Shown here in pieces: positions 30,418 to 39,939 of a stretch of DNA of 64,000 nucleotides. Position 1 is the stretch's first letter. Every line of letters starts with the position of its first letter. Position numbers and translations under genes: made by a program. The DNA comes from Hyaloraphidium curvatum (lineage: Eukaryota; Monoblepharomycota; Hyaloraphidiomycetes; Hyaloraphidiales; Hyaloraphidiaceae): the NCBI GenBank assembly GCA_025558095.1, contig JAIVFI010000022.1, positions 248,001-312,000 on the forward strand, in the 5' to 3' direction. Under the pieces are notes generated by a model, which was not told the DNA's origin, made no database searches, and saw nothing but the letters and a program-made list of their open reading frames with translations.

Positions 30418-31459
30418 ATGCGCCCAAGGCACGCCCCGCGCGCCGGCCCCCCGCGCCGCTCACCTCCCCCGCAGAAGTTCGGCGCGTTCGGCCCCCGCAA
30501 AACCGCCTCCGAGGCCGCCGTGCCCGCCATCGACCTCTTTGCATCCCGCAACGCCGCCCCCGCGCCGTCCCCCGCGGATCTCGAGCGCAAGGCCGATGTT
30601 GCATTGACACGCGCCGTTGAAATCGATGTGCCCAAGGGGGACCCGAACGATCCCGAGGCGGTCAGGCGGACGCTGGAGATGCAGGCGAGGGGCGTGAAGC
30701 CGGGATCCGAGTTCAAGCCGAACTGGACGGGGAAGTGGGGGCCGTACGAGGTGCGAAGGGCGGGGACCACCCCGAGCGGACCGCTCACGGGCGGGCAGGA
30801 CAACCGGCTGCTGCTCGCCGACGTGCTGAAGCAGGTAGCCAAGCGCGAGTTCGACGCCACCCAGTTCGATTCCAACGCCAAGTTCAAGGCCAATGCGATG
30901 AACAAGGCGTGGCGGAACATTCTGGCATGGCACGAGGAGATCAAGGACGGCAAGACGGCGCTGAAGGAGGTGCGCCGGCTGCCTCGCAGAGATTTCATGG
31001 ATTTGCGGTACTGAAATCGTGCGGCAGATAGACGGGTGCGGCAAGAGCATCGCGGAAAAGATCGACAAGATCTTGAAGGACGTGGGTGCCGGGTCTTTTG
31101 GCGAGACAACATGTAGGCCGACCCGTTCCCAACAGAAATGCCTCGAGAGCAGGGACATGGTCTTCGTGCGTGTTTTGTGGGCCCCGTTTGATCCAGTTCT
31201 GACCCTCTTCCTGCAGCATCCGGACGGGCAGATGAGCTTTGAGTAGGCCTCCCGCCTGCCGCTGCCCTGCTTTGGCCAACGCTCCTTCCCTCGCAGCCAA
31301 ATGACGAAGAAGGACAAGGAGAAGCGCGGGGCGACGGACGAGGAAGAGGGCGGGGAAAAGAAAAAGCCGCGCAAACGGGCCGCGGCGGACGACGGCGGGG
31401 AGAAGAAGAAGCCGGCGAAGTCCCGCAAGAAGAAGGCCGAGTTTGCCGACGACGCGTGA
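30418..31459 (+). CDS. Small basic protein with Pol-beta-like helix-hairpin-helix domain
   Basis: Exons 30418-30969, 31028-31081, 31217-31242 and 31297-31459 give 264 residues; the 26-nt exon is needed to keep phase. The first splice joins AWHEEIKDGKTALKE to IDGCGKSIAEKIDKIL, a helix-hairpin-helix of the kind in the 8-kDa domain of DNA polymerase beta and in Mus81. The C-terminus is a Lys/Arg/Glu-rich tail (KKKPRKRAAADDGGEKKK). A nuclear DNA-binding role is likely; no catalytic domain is present. The start at 30418 is the first ATG in the domain frame; an upstream exon cannot be excluded. Confidence 0.65.
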
Positions 31460-31572
31460 AAGCGCCAGGCGGAGGGGAGATACCGTTGATACCAATGCCG
31501 CTTTATTCCGGCCTCGTTCGATCCATTAGATGACTCTTTCGTTCGGCAGCCTCGCCGCTGCGCGCGGCGCTG

Positions 31573-31652
31573 CCGGTCCCCGCGAGACGGAGGTCAGGAA
31601 CCCGCCAAGAAAGCTTTGCGGCGGGCCCGTCATGTGCCTCTGCGGGGTCCGG
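31573..31652 (-). promoter_or_regulatory. SECIS element in the 3' UTR of the selenoprotein H gene
   Basis: On the minus strand, 41 nt after the stop at 31693. Helix I: CCGGACCCCGC (31652-31642) pairs with GCGGGGACCGG (31583-31573), ten pairs and one A-A mismatch. The quartet is ATGA (31633-31630) against TGAC (31596-31593), supplying the tandem G-A pairs. Helix II: GGGCCCGCC pairs with GGCGGG plus TCC, nine pairs with one bulged T. The apical loop carries AAA (31617-31615), 12 nt after ATGA. All eukaryotic SECIS landmarks are present at the usual spacing. Confidence 0.88.
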
Positions 31653-31692
31653 GGCACCGCGGCGCGGCGGGCGCCCGTCCGCCCGGCGCCGA

Positions 31693-32290
31693 TCAGGCAG
31701 CCTTGCGGACCATGTCGACGAGGGCGTCGAGGTCCGGGAACTTGTCGGAGCGCGGGGGCCCTGTGCGGCACGTATGAGCTCCAGTCGGCCGGGACGTTCG
31801 TCGGACGCACCCTTGGTGAGACCGTCCCACACCTCGACCTCCTTGTCCCCGCTCCTGACGATGAAGTTGAACGCGCCCCTGCGGGGCTTGCCGTCCGCGA
31901 GCTGCGCCTTGAAGCCGGCGGCCTTGAGGGCCTCCAGAGCCTTGTTGGCGCGGCCCCGGTACGTGCCTCAGCTATTGCTGGATTCGAGGCGTGCGTGAGA
32001 GGGGGACGGCGTGCCTCGCCCAATCGAGCGACGCACCACCGCTCGAGGATCACCTCGACGCCGGCGGATTTCGCGGGCACGGGCTTCTCCTCCTTAACTT
32101 CGGGTTCGTCCTTGACGTCCTCTTCTTTCTTGGCCTTGCCCTTCTTGGCGGGCTCCTTCTTCTCGGCTTTGGGCGCGGCCTCGGTCTTGGGCGCGGCGGC
32201 CTTCCTGCCGCGTTTGGCGGGGGCCTCCTCGGCCGGCGGTGCATCGGCAGCCGCCTCGGCTTCCGCCGCGGCCTTGCGCTTGGGCGCCAT
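31693..32290 (-). CDS. SELENOH: Selenoprotein H with in-frame TGA (selenocysteine)
   Basis: Exons 32037-32290, 31811-31977 and 31693-31760 (introns 59 and 50 nt) give 162 residues including selenocysteine at position 88, encoded by TGA at 31970-31968. The N-terminus is Lys/Ala-rich with an AT-hook-like KRGRK. The first splice creates VEVILERCNSUGTYRGRA, the CxxU redox motif of the SelH/Rdx thioredoxin-like fold; it continues with GKPRRGAFNFIV, EVEVWDGLTKGPPRSDKFP, all SelH landmarks. SelH is a nuclear or nucleolar redox protein. The second splice restores KGPPR. A SECIS follows in the 3' UTR. Reading TGA as stop would leave 87 residues without the fold. Transcribed convergently with the HhH gene. 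Confidence 0.9.
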
Positions 32291-32569
32291 CGCGAGTGCC
32301 CGACGCGAGCTGCGATTCCGGATCTCGGGACGGCGGGATCGATCGTGCGCTTCGATCACTCCAGTAACGGGCTCCCCTTCAACGTGCGGCAACTTGCCCC
32401 TTGGAGCTTCGAGGAGTTTCTGAGGACGGGCTCGGGCCGAGCTTTCGGGCATCGCATTGCTTCTGGGCCGTTTGCCGCGGAGACGTCGGTTCGCAGGACT
32501 CGTCGTGGGACTGCTCCGAGGGGCGGCCTTCCTCCATCGCAAGAGCCCGGAGAATCCAAAAGCAAGGAC
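32291..32569. promoter_or_regulatory. Divergent promoter region, SelH / F-box gene
   Basis: A 279-bp region separates the SelH start (leftward) from the F-box start (rightward). It must contain both promoters. I see no obvious TATA box or known operator. Confidence 0.4.
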
Positions 32570-33511
32570 ATGGAACCTCAATTCCCCTCGGGTGGCGGCG
32601 ACACCTCCACTCCGAAGGCGGCCGACGCCGTCGCCGCCTTCATGGAACCTCAATCGCCCTCGGACAACTTGGACCCTTCCTCCGCGAACGCCACCGATGC
32701 CGCTCCGACCTTCCCCGAGGAACTCGTCGAGCACATCCTCTCCATCCTTGTCGCCGACTCGCCCGCCTCGCTCCTCCGCGCCGAACGCGTCTGCCGCGCC
32801 TTCCGCCGCATCGGCCGCGCCGTCCTCCGCCGCGCCGTCGAATCCGGCGGCCTCATCGAGCCCTTGCTCCTGACCGGCGTCGTGTTCGACCAACAGCCGA
32901 ACCAGGTGGCCCAGCGCGTGGTGTGGAACCCCGTCGCGGGCGGGCAGGGCGACGCGGTGCTCTTCCGCCCCGCCTACACATGCTTCCTCCGCCTCTCCAA
33001 CGTGGCCGTCGTCTCGGCACTCCCGGACCCCTGCGTCAAGTCGACCGGCACCGATCTTAGCCACATCCCGACGGGCCTGGTGGTGCGCCTCGTCGATGAC
33101 GGCAAGCTGATGGTCTCCTTCCACGCCTCGTGGGTGGCCGCGTACGAGAGCGCGAGGCGGCGGCCGTGGGAGGGCGCCGAAATCCCGTTCGCGCTGAGGG
33201 TGCCGCTGGCCCACTGGGCACAGGACGAGCGGAGGCGGTTCGCGGGCCTGCCCGAAGGCACCGATGCCACTCTAACGGGCAACGTCAACATGGACCAGCG
33301 GTCGGGGGAGACGACGGTGCGAGTGAAGGAACTGGGGCTGCCGCTTGCGGCCGTGGCGAGGAAGCTGGCTATCGAGGAGGCGGAGCTGGAGAAGCAGGGG
33401 GGCCGGAAGACGGCGTCGCACTTTTCCGAGGCAGTGCGGATGTTCCACGTCGCCCAGGCCGGGAAGGTCGCACGCGATGCCCCGGGCCAGCCTGCAGAGG
33501 TTCAGCAGTAG
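32570..33511 (+). CDS. F-box protein
   Basis: Start at ATG 32570, 313 residues, intronless. An F-box lies at about residues 48-92: FPEELVEHILSILV, SLLRAERVCRAFRRIGRAVL. F-box proteins recruit substrates to SCF ubiquitin ligases through Skp1. No WD40 or LRR repeats follow; the C-terminal 200 residues are unrecognised and include a possible Glu/Lys-rich helix (KLAIEEAELEKQGG). Two short MEPQ repeats occur near the N-terminus (residues 1 and 25), a small internal duplication. Confidence 0.75.
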   Translation: MEPQFPSGGGDTSTPKAADAVAAFMEPQSPSDNLDPSSANATDAAPTFPEELVEHILSILVADSPASLLRAERVCRAFRRIGRAVLRRAVESGGLIEPLLLTGVVFDQQPNQVAQRVVWNPVAGGQGDAVLFRPAYTCFLRLSNVAVVSALPDPCVKSTGTDLSHIPTGLVVRLVDDGKLMVSFHASWVAAYESARRRPWEGAEIPFALRVPLAHWAQDERRRFAGLPEGTDATLTGNVNMDQRSGETTVRVKELGLPLAAVARKLAIEEAELEKQGGRKTASHFSEAVRMFHVAQAGKVARDAPGQPAEVQQ

Positions 33512-33593
33512 GCGGATCCCTGGTTGCTCCGTGTTTGTCGTACGCCGTTTCTACATTACTGCACGGCACACCGGGTTGCCGCACCCGGGCAGA

Positions 33594-34125
33594 TCATCCC
33601 ACGGCGCCGCCGAAAGCCTCCCTTTCCATCCTCTGCCTTTGGGCTTCCATCTCCTGCATTTGTACTTTCAGCTCCCTCAGCTGCTGCACGAGCACCGCAG
33701 CCTCTCTCTCCAAGTGTGCCCGTCGCTCATTGCCCCGATCTACTTTGCCGGCCCTTATAGGACCGTCACGATCTCCCTGAAGAAGCGCGAGCATTGTGTT
33801 TTGCCGGGAAAGGCGTCTTCGGGATACACCCGGGCAATCTTGATCCGGCGCCCGGCCCCTGTCTCGGTCCCGCCGAAGAAGAGCAGCTCGTGCGCGATCT
33901 CGTGGTGCTCGTGCGGGCCGAGCTGGACATCGATCGATTCCCCGACTGCGTCGGGGCAGGGGAGCTAAGTGTCCCCGCTGCGTCATGGGCCCGACGACCA
34001 GGATCGTGCGCTCCGTGGTTGATTCGTGGGGTAGAGGGGCGGGGAACAGCCAACGGGGGGGTTGCAGATGGAAAGAGATTTCGAGCGCCGTCCCTGTGGG
34101 TATCGCCGACCGGGCTTCTCCCCAT
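33594..34125 (-). CDS. Small orphan protein with C-terminal coiled coil
   Basis: Exons 33999-34125, 33770-33945 and 33594-33707 give 138 residues; introns of 53 and 62 nt restore phase. The middle exon is convincing as protein (GPHEHHEIAHELLFFGG, RIKIARVYPEDAFPG), and the last encodes a heptad-rich helix (LVQQLRELKVQMQEMEAQRQ). I do not recognise a family. Both introns use donors seen elsewhere but the first (GTCGTC) is weak. No signal or membrane segment. Confidence 0.45.
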
Positions 34126-34411
34126 CTTCAGGGTGTGATGGATGAGTCGGGTCTTCGCGGAGCTGGGATGAAGCTGGATCGGTTCAATCGGTAGCTATTG
34201 TGTCTAGTCCCCGGTCCTCAGCGAAGACAAAGAGCGATCGGCGTTCACAGTTCTAGCTACGTACCAGTTCAATTCCATGAGACAAAGACACCGATTAACT
34301 TAAAGCTTCGTGCCCCCATCCGTCGCCGGGAAGATCCCGCTCCCCCGTCCTTCCCGCGCACCAGCACCGCATCCGCCCGCCCGCCGCATCCCGCCCGCCT
34401 GCCACGGCGTG

Positions 34412-36024
34412 CTACAGCTCCATCATCCCGTCGAACGACCCCATCGACGACGGCGACCCCATCTGCTGCGACAGCACCTGCAGCTGGTCCATCAGGTCCG
34501 CCAGGCTCACTTTCTCGGCGCCGGTGCCGGGCACCAGCGCGCTCAACATGTGGTCCTGCATCTCCAGCATGCGCTGCTGGTCCATGATCAGGCGCTGCGC
34601 CGAGGCGAAGTTCAGGAAGGGGTGCGCGAGGGCGCCGTCGGCCGTCATGCGGAGCGCGGGGGCGACGACGAGGAGGCGGCGGATAAAGTCCTTCGCTGTG
34701 GGGCCAGGACGTTTTGCACGTGAGACTTGAACCGGTCACACCAGCACGATGGCACCCACCGAGGTCGGAGACGTGGCCAAACAGTCCGTCCGGCAGGTCG
34801 TACCGCCCCAAGGCCACGTTCATGGTCTCCGTGAGGTGGTTGTCCGACTCGAACGGCATGTGCGCGCTCAGCAGAAAGTACGCCAGCACTCCGACCCCCC
34901 ACAAATCCACCTCCTTCCCGTACTCTCCCGACCCCGTGACGACCTCGGGCGCCATCCACCCCGGCGTCCCGCACATGGTCCGCATGCCCTCCCCCGTGCC
35001 GTCCGAAAACAGCCTCGAGAGGCCAAAGTCCGCGATGACCACGTTCCCGGGGTCCGTCGTGTCGGAGCCGCGGAAGAGGATATTCTCGGCCTTGATGTCG
35101 CGGTGCACGACGCCGGCCTCGTGGAGGTACTTGACCGCCTGCGCGACCACGCGCAGGATGTCGCGCGCCTGGTCCTCGGTGTAGGGGCCCATGCTCCGCA
35201 CGCGCTCCCACAGGTCGCCGCCGGTGCACAGGTCCGTGACAAGGAACACTGGTGTGGCGGGGTGGGGGAGAGTGAGGCGGGGGAGGGATTCCGGGTTGCG
35301 GTCGACGTGGCGGGAGACAGCCGGTCAGAAGGCGAACGACGGCCGGCCCGCCGGCTACCCACGGTTCTTGTGGTCCGTAAAGCAGTCGTAGAGCTGTATC
35401 ACGTTTGGGTGACCGAGGGATATCTTGCGCAGGACGTCTATCTCTGTCTTGACTCGGTGCTCCCGGCCCCGGATGTTGTCTATCGGCAGAATTTTCAGCG
35501 CAAACGGGAGGCCCGTCTCGATCTGCGCCCAAAATTGAGTCCCGAACGGAGCATCGTTTGCGGCGAAAGGCGTCAGCGGTCCGGCAGGGGAGGATGGGGG
35601 CCGGACCCACGTTGACGGCCTCGCGCACCACGGCCAGCTGGCCCTCCCCGAGCTTCCTCCCGACCTTGTACGCGCCGTGCGTGATTTTGGTGAAGCGGCG
35701 CGGCAGCGACGGCGTGTCGTAGTGCGGCGCGTCGTCGGCCAGGCCGGCGCCGGGGCGGGGGACCGACAGGAAGGCGGCGTCCTGCGCGTCCGCGCGCGGG
35801 TACGCGAAGTCGTCGTCGAACGGCGGCGGCTCGGTGGGCGACGGCGTGGCGATCAGCGGCATCGGCAGCGACGCCTGGCGCGGCAGCGTCGACGCGGCGT
35901 GCGGCGGCGGCTCCCCCGCGGAGGCGTGCGCCAGGCTGCGCGGCAGCGACCGGAACGCCACGGGCGACGCCGGCGGCGACAGCCCGCGCCGCCCCAGGCT
36001 GAGGTGCGCCGGCGGCGAGGCCAT
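34412..36024 (-). CDS. CAMK-type Ser/Thr protein kinase
   Basis: Exons 35611-36024, 35363-35522, 34760-35248 and 34412-34695 give 448 residues with all phases consistent. A Pro/Ser-rich N-terminal tail (about 110 residues) precedes the kinase: GRKLGEGQLAVVREA, ALKILPIDN, DLCTGGDLWERV, VVHRDIKAENILF, DFGLSRLF, CGTPGWMAPEV. The last splice restores the region XI/tail VSDLAKDFIRRLL. The ending has a hydrophobic helix (LADLMDQLQVLSQQM). All catalytic residues are present. The family is CaMK-like, but no clear calmodulin-binding segment is seen. The exact ortholog is not identified. Confidence 0.85.
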
Positions 36025-36237
36025 CCGGCGCTGGGTGGACCGCGGAAGCGTGGCTGTTCTGTGGAGGCTGACGGGAGCTATTGGCTTCTAGGGCTGAGGT
36101 CGGCCGCCCGCCGAGCATCCATCGCGATTGCTTGACTGGCACTGCAGGAAATTCCCTCGATGGAGGCGGCATAGCTGCGTTGGATTGTGGACCTTCGATA
36201 CAGCAGCCCGGCTACCGGCCCCGTCCCCCAACATCCC

Positions 36238-37675
36238 TCAGAGCTTGGCGGCGCCCTGCTTGCGCAGCACGACCACGCCGCCGCCGATCGCGACGATGTT
36301 GCGCTCCTTGATCTTGGTCTGCATCCCCCCGTCAGCCATCCGCGCATCCCGCCGGCCGCGCGGGGACCCACCTGGTAGGCAAAGATCTCCTTGTCGCCGT
36401 CCTCGCGCACCTTCCAGATCTCGGTGTCGAGGGTCTCGCCGGGCAGCACGGGGGCGGTGAAGCGCCCGCGGATGGACACGAAGCGCGAGGGGTCGTTGCC
36501 GCCGGCGCCCTTGAGCACAGAGTGGGCGGCGTGGCCGTACGAGCAGAGGCCGTGGAGGATGGGCACAGGGAAGCCGACCTTCTTGGAGAACCCGGGATCG
36601 ACGTGCTGTGAAGAATGGGGAGCGTCAGCGGTGTCGCGTGCTTTGCGCCCGGGGCCGTGCTCACGAGAGGGTTGTAGTCGCCCGAGAGGCGGTAGATCTG
36701 CGCCTGGGTGGGCGACGTCTTGGCGCTCACCACCATGTCGGGCGCGCGGTCGGGCTTGGTTGCGTCCAGCGACGGCTTGGGCGGCCTGGGCCCGCCGAAC
36801 CCGCCGGCGTCGCGGTAGAAGGCCTGCGAGACGATCTTGGCGTACTGCTTGCCCGCGGCGTCGGTCATGATGGCCTCGTTCTCGAGGATGGCGGCCTTGC
36901 CGACGTCGTAGACGCCCGTGACCTTGGAGGTGACGGTGAACTCGCCCTCAAGGGGGAGGGGGTTGATGATCTCGACGTAGCGGTCGCCGTCGAGGACCTT
37001 GGCGGGGTCGAGGTTGACGCCGGGGATGCGCGAGTTGCCCGAGCGCGACGAGCCAACTGGATGCGGCATGGAGGTCAGGAACGGCGTGTCAGGGCAGAGG
37101 GGAGGACCCACGGAAGTCGATCACGTCGAACGAAGTGCCGCGGAAGGGCAGGACCAGCTGGAACCCGGCAGACGTCAGCACCACGTCCGAAACGACCCCC
37201 GATGGCAACGATGCACCGCCCCGCATCGTACAACACTTACAGGGTAGGTAGGGAACGCGGCGAAGTTCTTGTCCAGCTCGTAGACGAACTGGAGCTCATC
37301 GCAGCCGATGCCGATGGCGTACTGTCGTTCCGCGCGGCAATCCATGCGGGTTCGACGCGGAAGTGGCATTCCATCCGGGACCGACGGCGCAACGGGACCG
37401 AAAGCGTGCCGGAAACGTGCGGGAACGCGATTCACGTGCCAAGGGGAGACAGGGTCCATGCGGTCAGCTCCGGCCCACCGGCACCGCGCAGCGCGTGCGA
37501 CGCACCAGGATGAGGTCGCGCCTGTTGTACTTGACGGCCTGCTGGCTGGCGGGGATCTTGGAGCTGTTTGCCGGACCCGGGAATCAGCGGTCGGCGGTCG
37601 CGGGCGTCCATCGCCGGCGCGGGGGCCGGGTAGGGCGGGCGGGGAGCGGGGGACGTACACGTCGACCGGCGGCAT
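36238..37675 (-). CDS. Peroxisomal (R)-2-enoyl-CoA hydratase (MFE-2 hydratase-2 type)
   Basis: Seven exons (37659-37675, 37506-37563, 37241-37321, 37112-37157, 36665-37056, 36372-36605, 36238-36318) give 302 residues. Splices rebuild hydratase-2 landmarks: RRDLILYAIGIGCDELQFVY, LPFRGTSFDVIDF, and the active-site motif YRLSGDYNPLHVDPGF with its Asp and His. It ends AAKL, a peroxisomal targeting signal type 1 variant. The enzyme hydrates trans-2-enoyl-CoA to the 3R-hydroxyacyl-CoA in beta-oxidation. In most fungi this domain is fused to dehydrogenase domains in Fox2/MFE-2; here it stands alone. The first exon is only 17 nt, ending at a strong GTACGT donor. Confidence 0.9.
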
Positions 37676-37945
37676 GGCTGCGGGGGCGGGATGGGTAGCT
37701 AGGGCGACTTTCGATGGTGCAACCAAGGTTCTGCCGCGTTCCGGCGCTCGGCGTTTTTCTGGGCGCCGATCGTGGTTAACGGTTTTCCTTGGACGCCTCC
37801 AGGTTAGGCTTTGACGCTTTGGGCGAAGGGGACTACTTCCAGACTGCCCGTCATCGCAGCGCAGCTCCAGGGACCTGCGGGGCCGATCCTCCTCGGCGGC
37901 GCGCGGACTCACGAGCGTGCCGTGCCGCCCGCCGGGCCGCGGGCG

Positions 37946-39660
37946 ATGCACACGGAGATGGACGGCGGTGCGCCGGCCCCCGCTCCCGCACGGGCCGGCG
38001 CGCTGACCCCGCCGCCAGGGGGTGAATCGGAGGCCGCCGATTTCGACGGGGACGTCTTTATTCCGGACCCGGACCTGGGACTGAAGCGGACAAAGTCGCT
38101 GGTGGGAACGGCCGGCGGCCACGACCGAGGCGGGCGGCTGACGGTGCGGCAGGTGTTCCGGGAGTACGTGCCCATCAAGACCCTGGGCAATGGGCGGTTC
38201 GGGCTCGTCAAGGAGGCGATGCATGTCGGTGTCGGCGGCCCGTTGTTCTGCGGTCGGCCAGGGGTCTGACGGGCGGTCCGCTTGTTATCTCGGACAGGTC
38301 AAGACCGGCAAGCACGTCGCCATGAAGATCATAAACAAGGCGCAGCTGAAGAAGCATGAGCTGCTCATGATCGAGAACGAGATCGAGGTGCTGGAAAAGG
38401 TGTCGCGGGCGCACCCCAATGTGATCCACCTCTACGCCCATTTCACCATCGCCAACGAACGTGGGTCCCCGGCCGGCCCGCACCTCCTTCCCCTTCCTCA
38501 TTCGCGGTTTCAGTCTATCTCATCATGGACCTGTGCACGGGCGGCGAGCTCTTCGACCTCATCTGCGACCTCGGCTCCTTCTTCGAGGACGACGCGCAGC
38601 GCATCGTCCACACCCTCCTGGACGCTGTCCGCCACCTCCACGAAAACGGGGTGGTGCACCGCGACCTGAAGCCGGAGAACATCCTCATCCGGTCTCCGGT
38701 GGACGCGCTGGGCGAGGGGGAGGAGCCGCCGCCGCGGCCCGCGGGCACGGAGCCGCCGCCAAAATTCCTGCCGAGGCGGGACATCGTGCTGGCGGACTTT
38801 GGAATCTCGAAGATGCTGGACGAAGGCCATACCGACGTGCTGAAGACGCGGATAGGGAGCCCGGGGTATATGGCCCCCGAGGTGATAAAGGGGCACAAGT
38901 ACGGCAAGGCCGTGGACATGTGGGCCATTGGGATCATCACGTACCTGCTGCTGGCGGGCTCCATGCCCTTCCGGGATGACGCCATGTTCGACGAGATGCA
39001 GAACATCATGCTGGGCCGGTACGCGTTCGAGCCCAAGGAGCAGTGGGAGAACATCTCGGACGAAGGTGAATCGTTGCTCGTGTCTGGAACATCCCGGCAC
39101 GTTCTGACGCTCTTGCGCGACTTCCAGCCAAGGACTTCATTCGGAAGTGCCTCTCCTCGAACCCCGCGGACCGGCCTACGGCCCAGCAGGCCCTGGACCA
39201 TGCCTGGCTAAAGCGGACCCCCGAAACCCACCAGGACGCCCTGCTCCACGCGAGCGAGAACCTCCACAACCCCCACCCCGAAGCCGACCTCCTCCCCATC
39301 GTTATCCGCAACTTTGACGCCAAGCGTCGCTTCCGGCGCGCGGTCCACACCGTGCGCATGCTGAACCGGCTCAACGTCGGCATGTCGGAGTATGCGCGGC
39401 GGATGGACCGCCTGGGGAGGTACGGCGTGGACACGGCGAGCTCATTCTCGAGCACCGCGAGCGTCGAGAGCGACGGCGTGGTAATGCGGCACTCGGCCAC
39501 CTTCGACACGCTCTCGGTCGCGGCGACGCCGGCCGTGGAGCGGCGCATGTCGCCCGACGACCCGGCGATGCTGCTGCTGAATGGGGCCGCGGAGAGGCAC
39601 CACGTTCGAAAGAAGAGCTCGACAAAGTCGATCGAGCGGACGCTCACGCTGCCCCTCTGA
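37946..39660 (+). CDS. CAMK-type Ser/Thr protein kinase
   Basis: Exons 37946-38224, 38298-38460, 38514-39065 and 39128-39660 give 508 residues. Start is the first in-frame ATG. Kinase landmarks: IKTLGNGRFGLVKEA, HVAMKIINK, YLIMDLCTGGELFDLI, VVHRDLKPENILI, ADFGISKML, GSPGYMAPEV. An insertion of about 30 Pro/Gly-rich residues lies between the catalytic loop and DFG. A C-terminal extension of about 180 residues includes a basic segment after the kinase (IVIRNFDAKRRFRRAVHTVR) that resembles an autoinhibitory or calmodulin-binding region of CaMK1-type enzymes. Divergent from the hydratase gene (270 bp apart). Confidence 0.87.
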
Positions 39661-39939
39661 CGGGCGGCGCTCTGGCTTTGGGCATGATTGGCACTGCTGC
39701 TGGCATGGTGACATCCTGCGAATCGAATCTACCGATAGACTGCCGGGCCCCCGGCGCGATGTAGCGATACCCCGGAACGGCTTCGGCAAATGAACGCTTG
39801 TATTTGCGAACACTGGGATCCCGGTATACGAGACAAGCTTTGCTCTTCGACGAAGCTGTAATTGTCAAGTCCGACTCTTCTACAGAAGAAGATGCTTGTG
39901 TCGGCCCGTTGTGGCCGCAAAATTCGTCCTGAGTGCCCC

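Noticed and set aside
31968-31970. TGA in the SelH gene as a true stop or pseudogene mark
   Set aside because: Conserved SelH sequence continues after it in frame, no nearby in-phase splice choice removes it, and a full SECIS follows in the 3' UTR.
31526-33214. A 562-residue minus-strand frame across SelH and the F-box gene
   Set aside because: It is antisense to the F-box coding region and reads SelH exon 1 through its intron.
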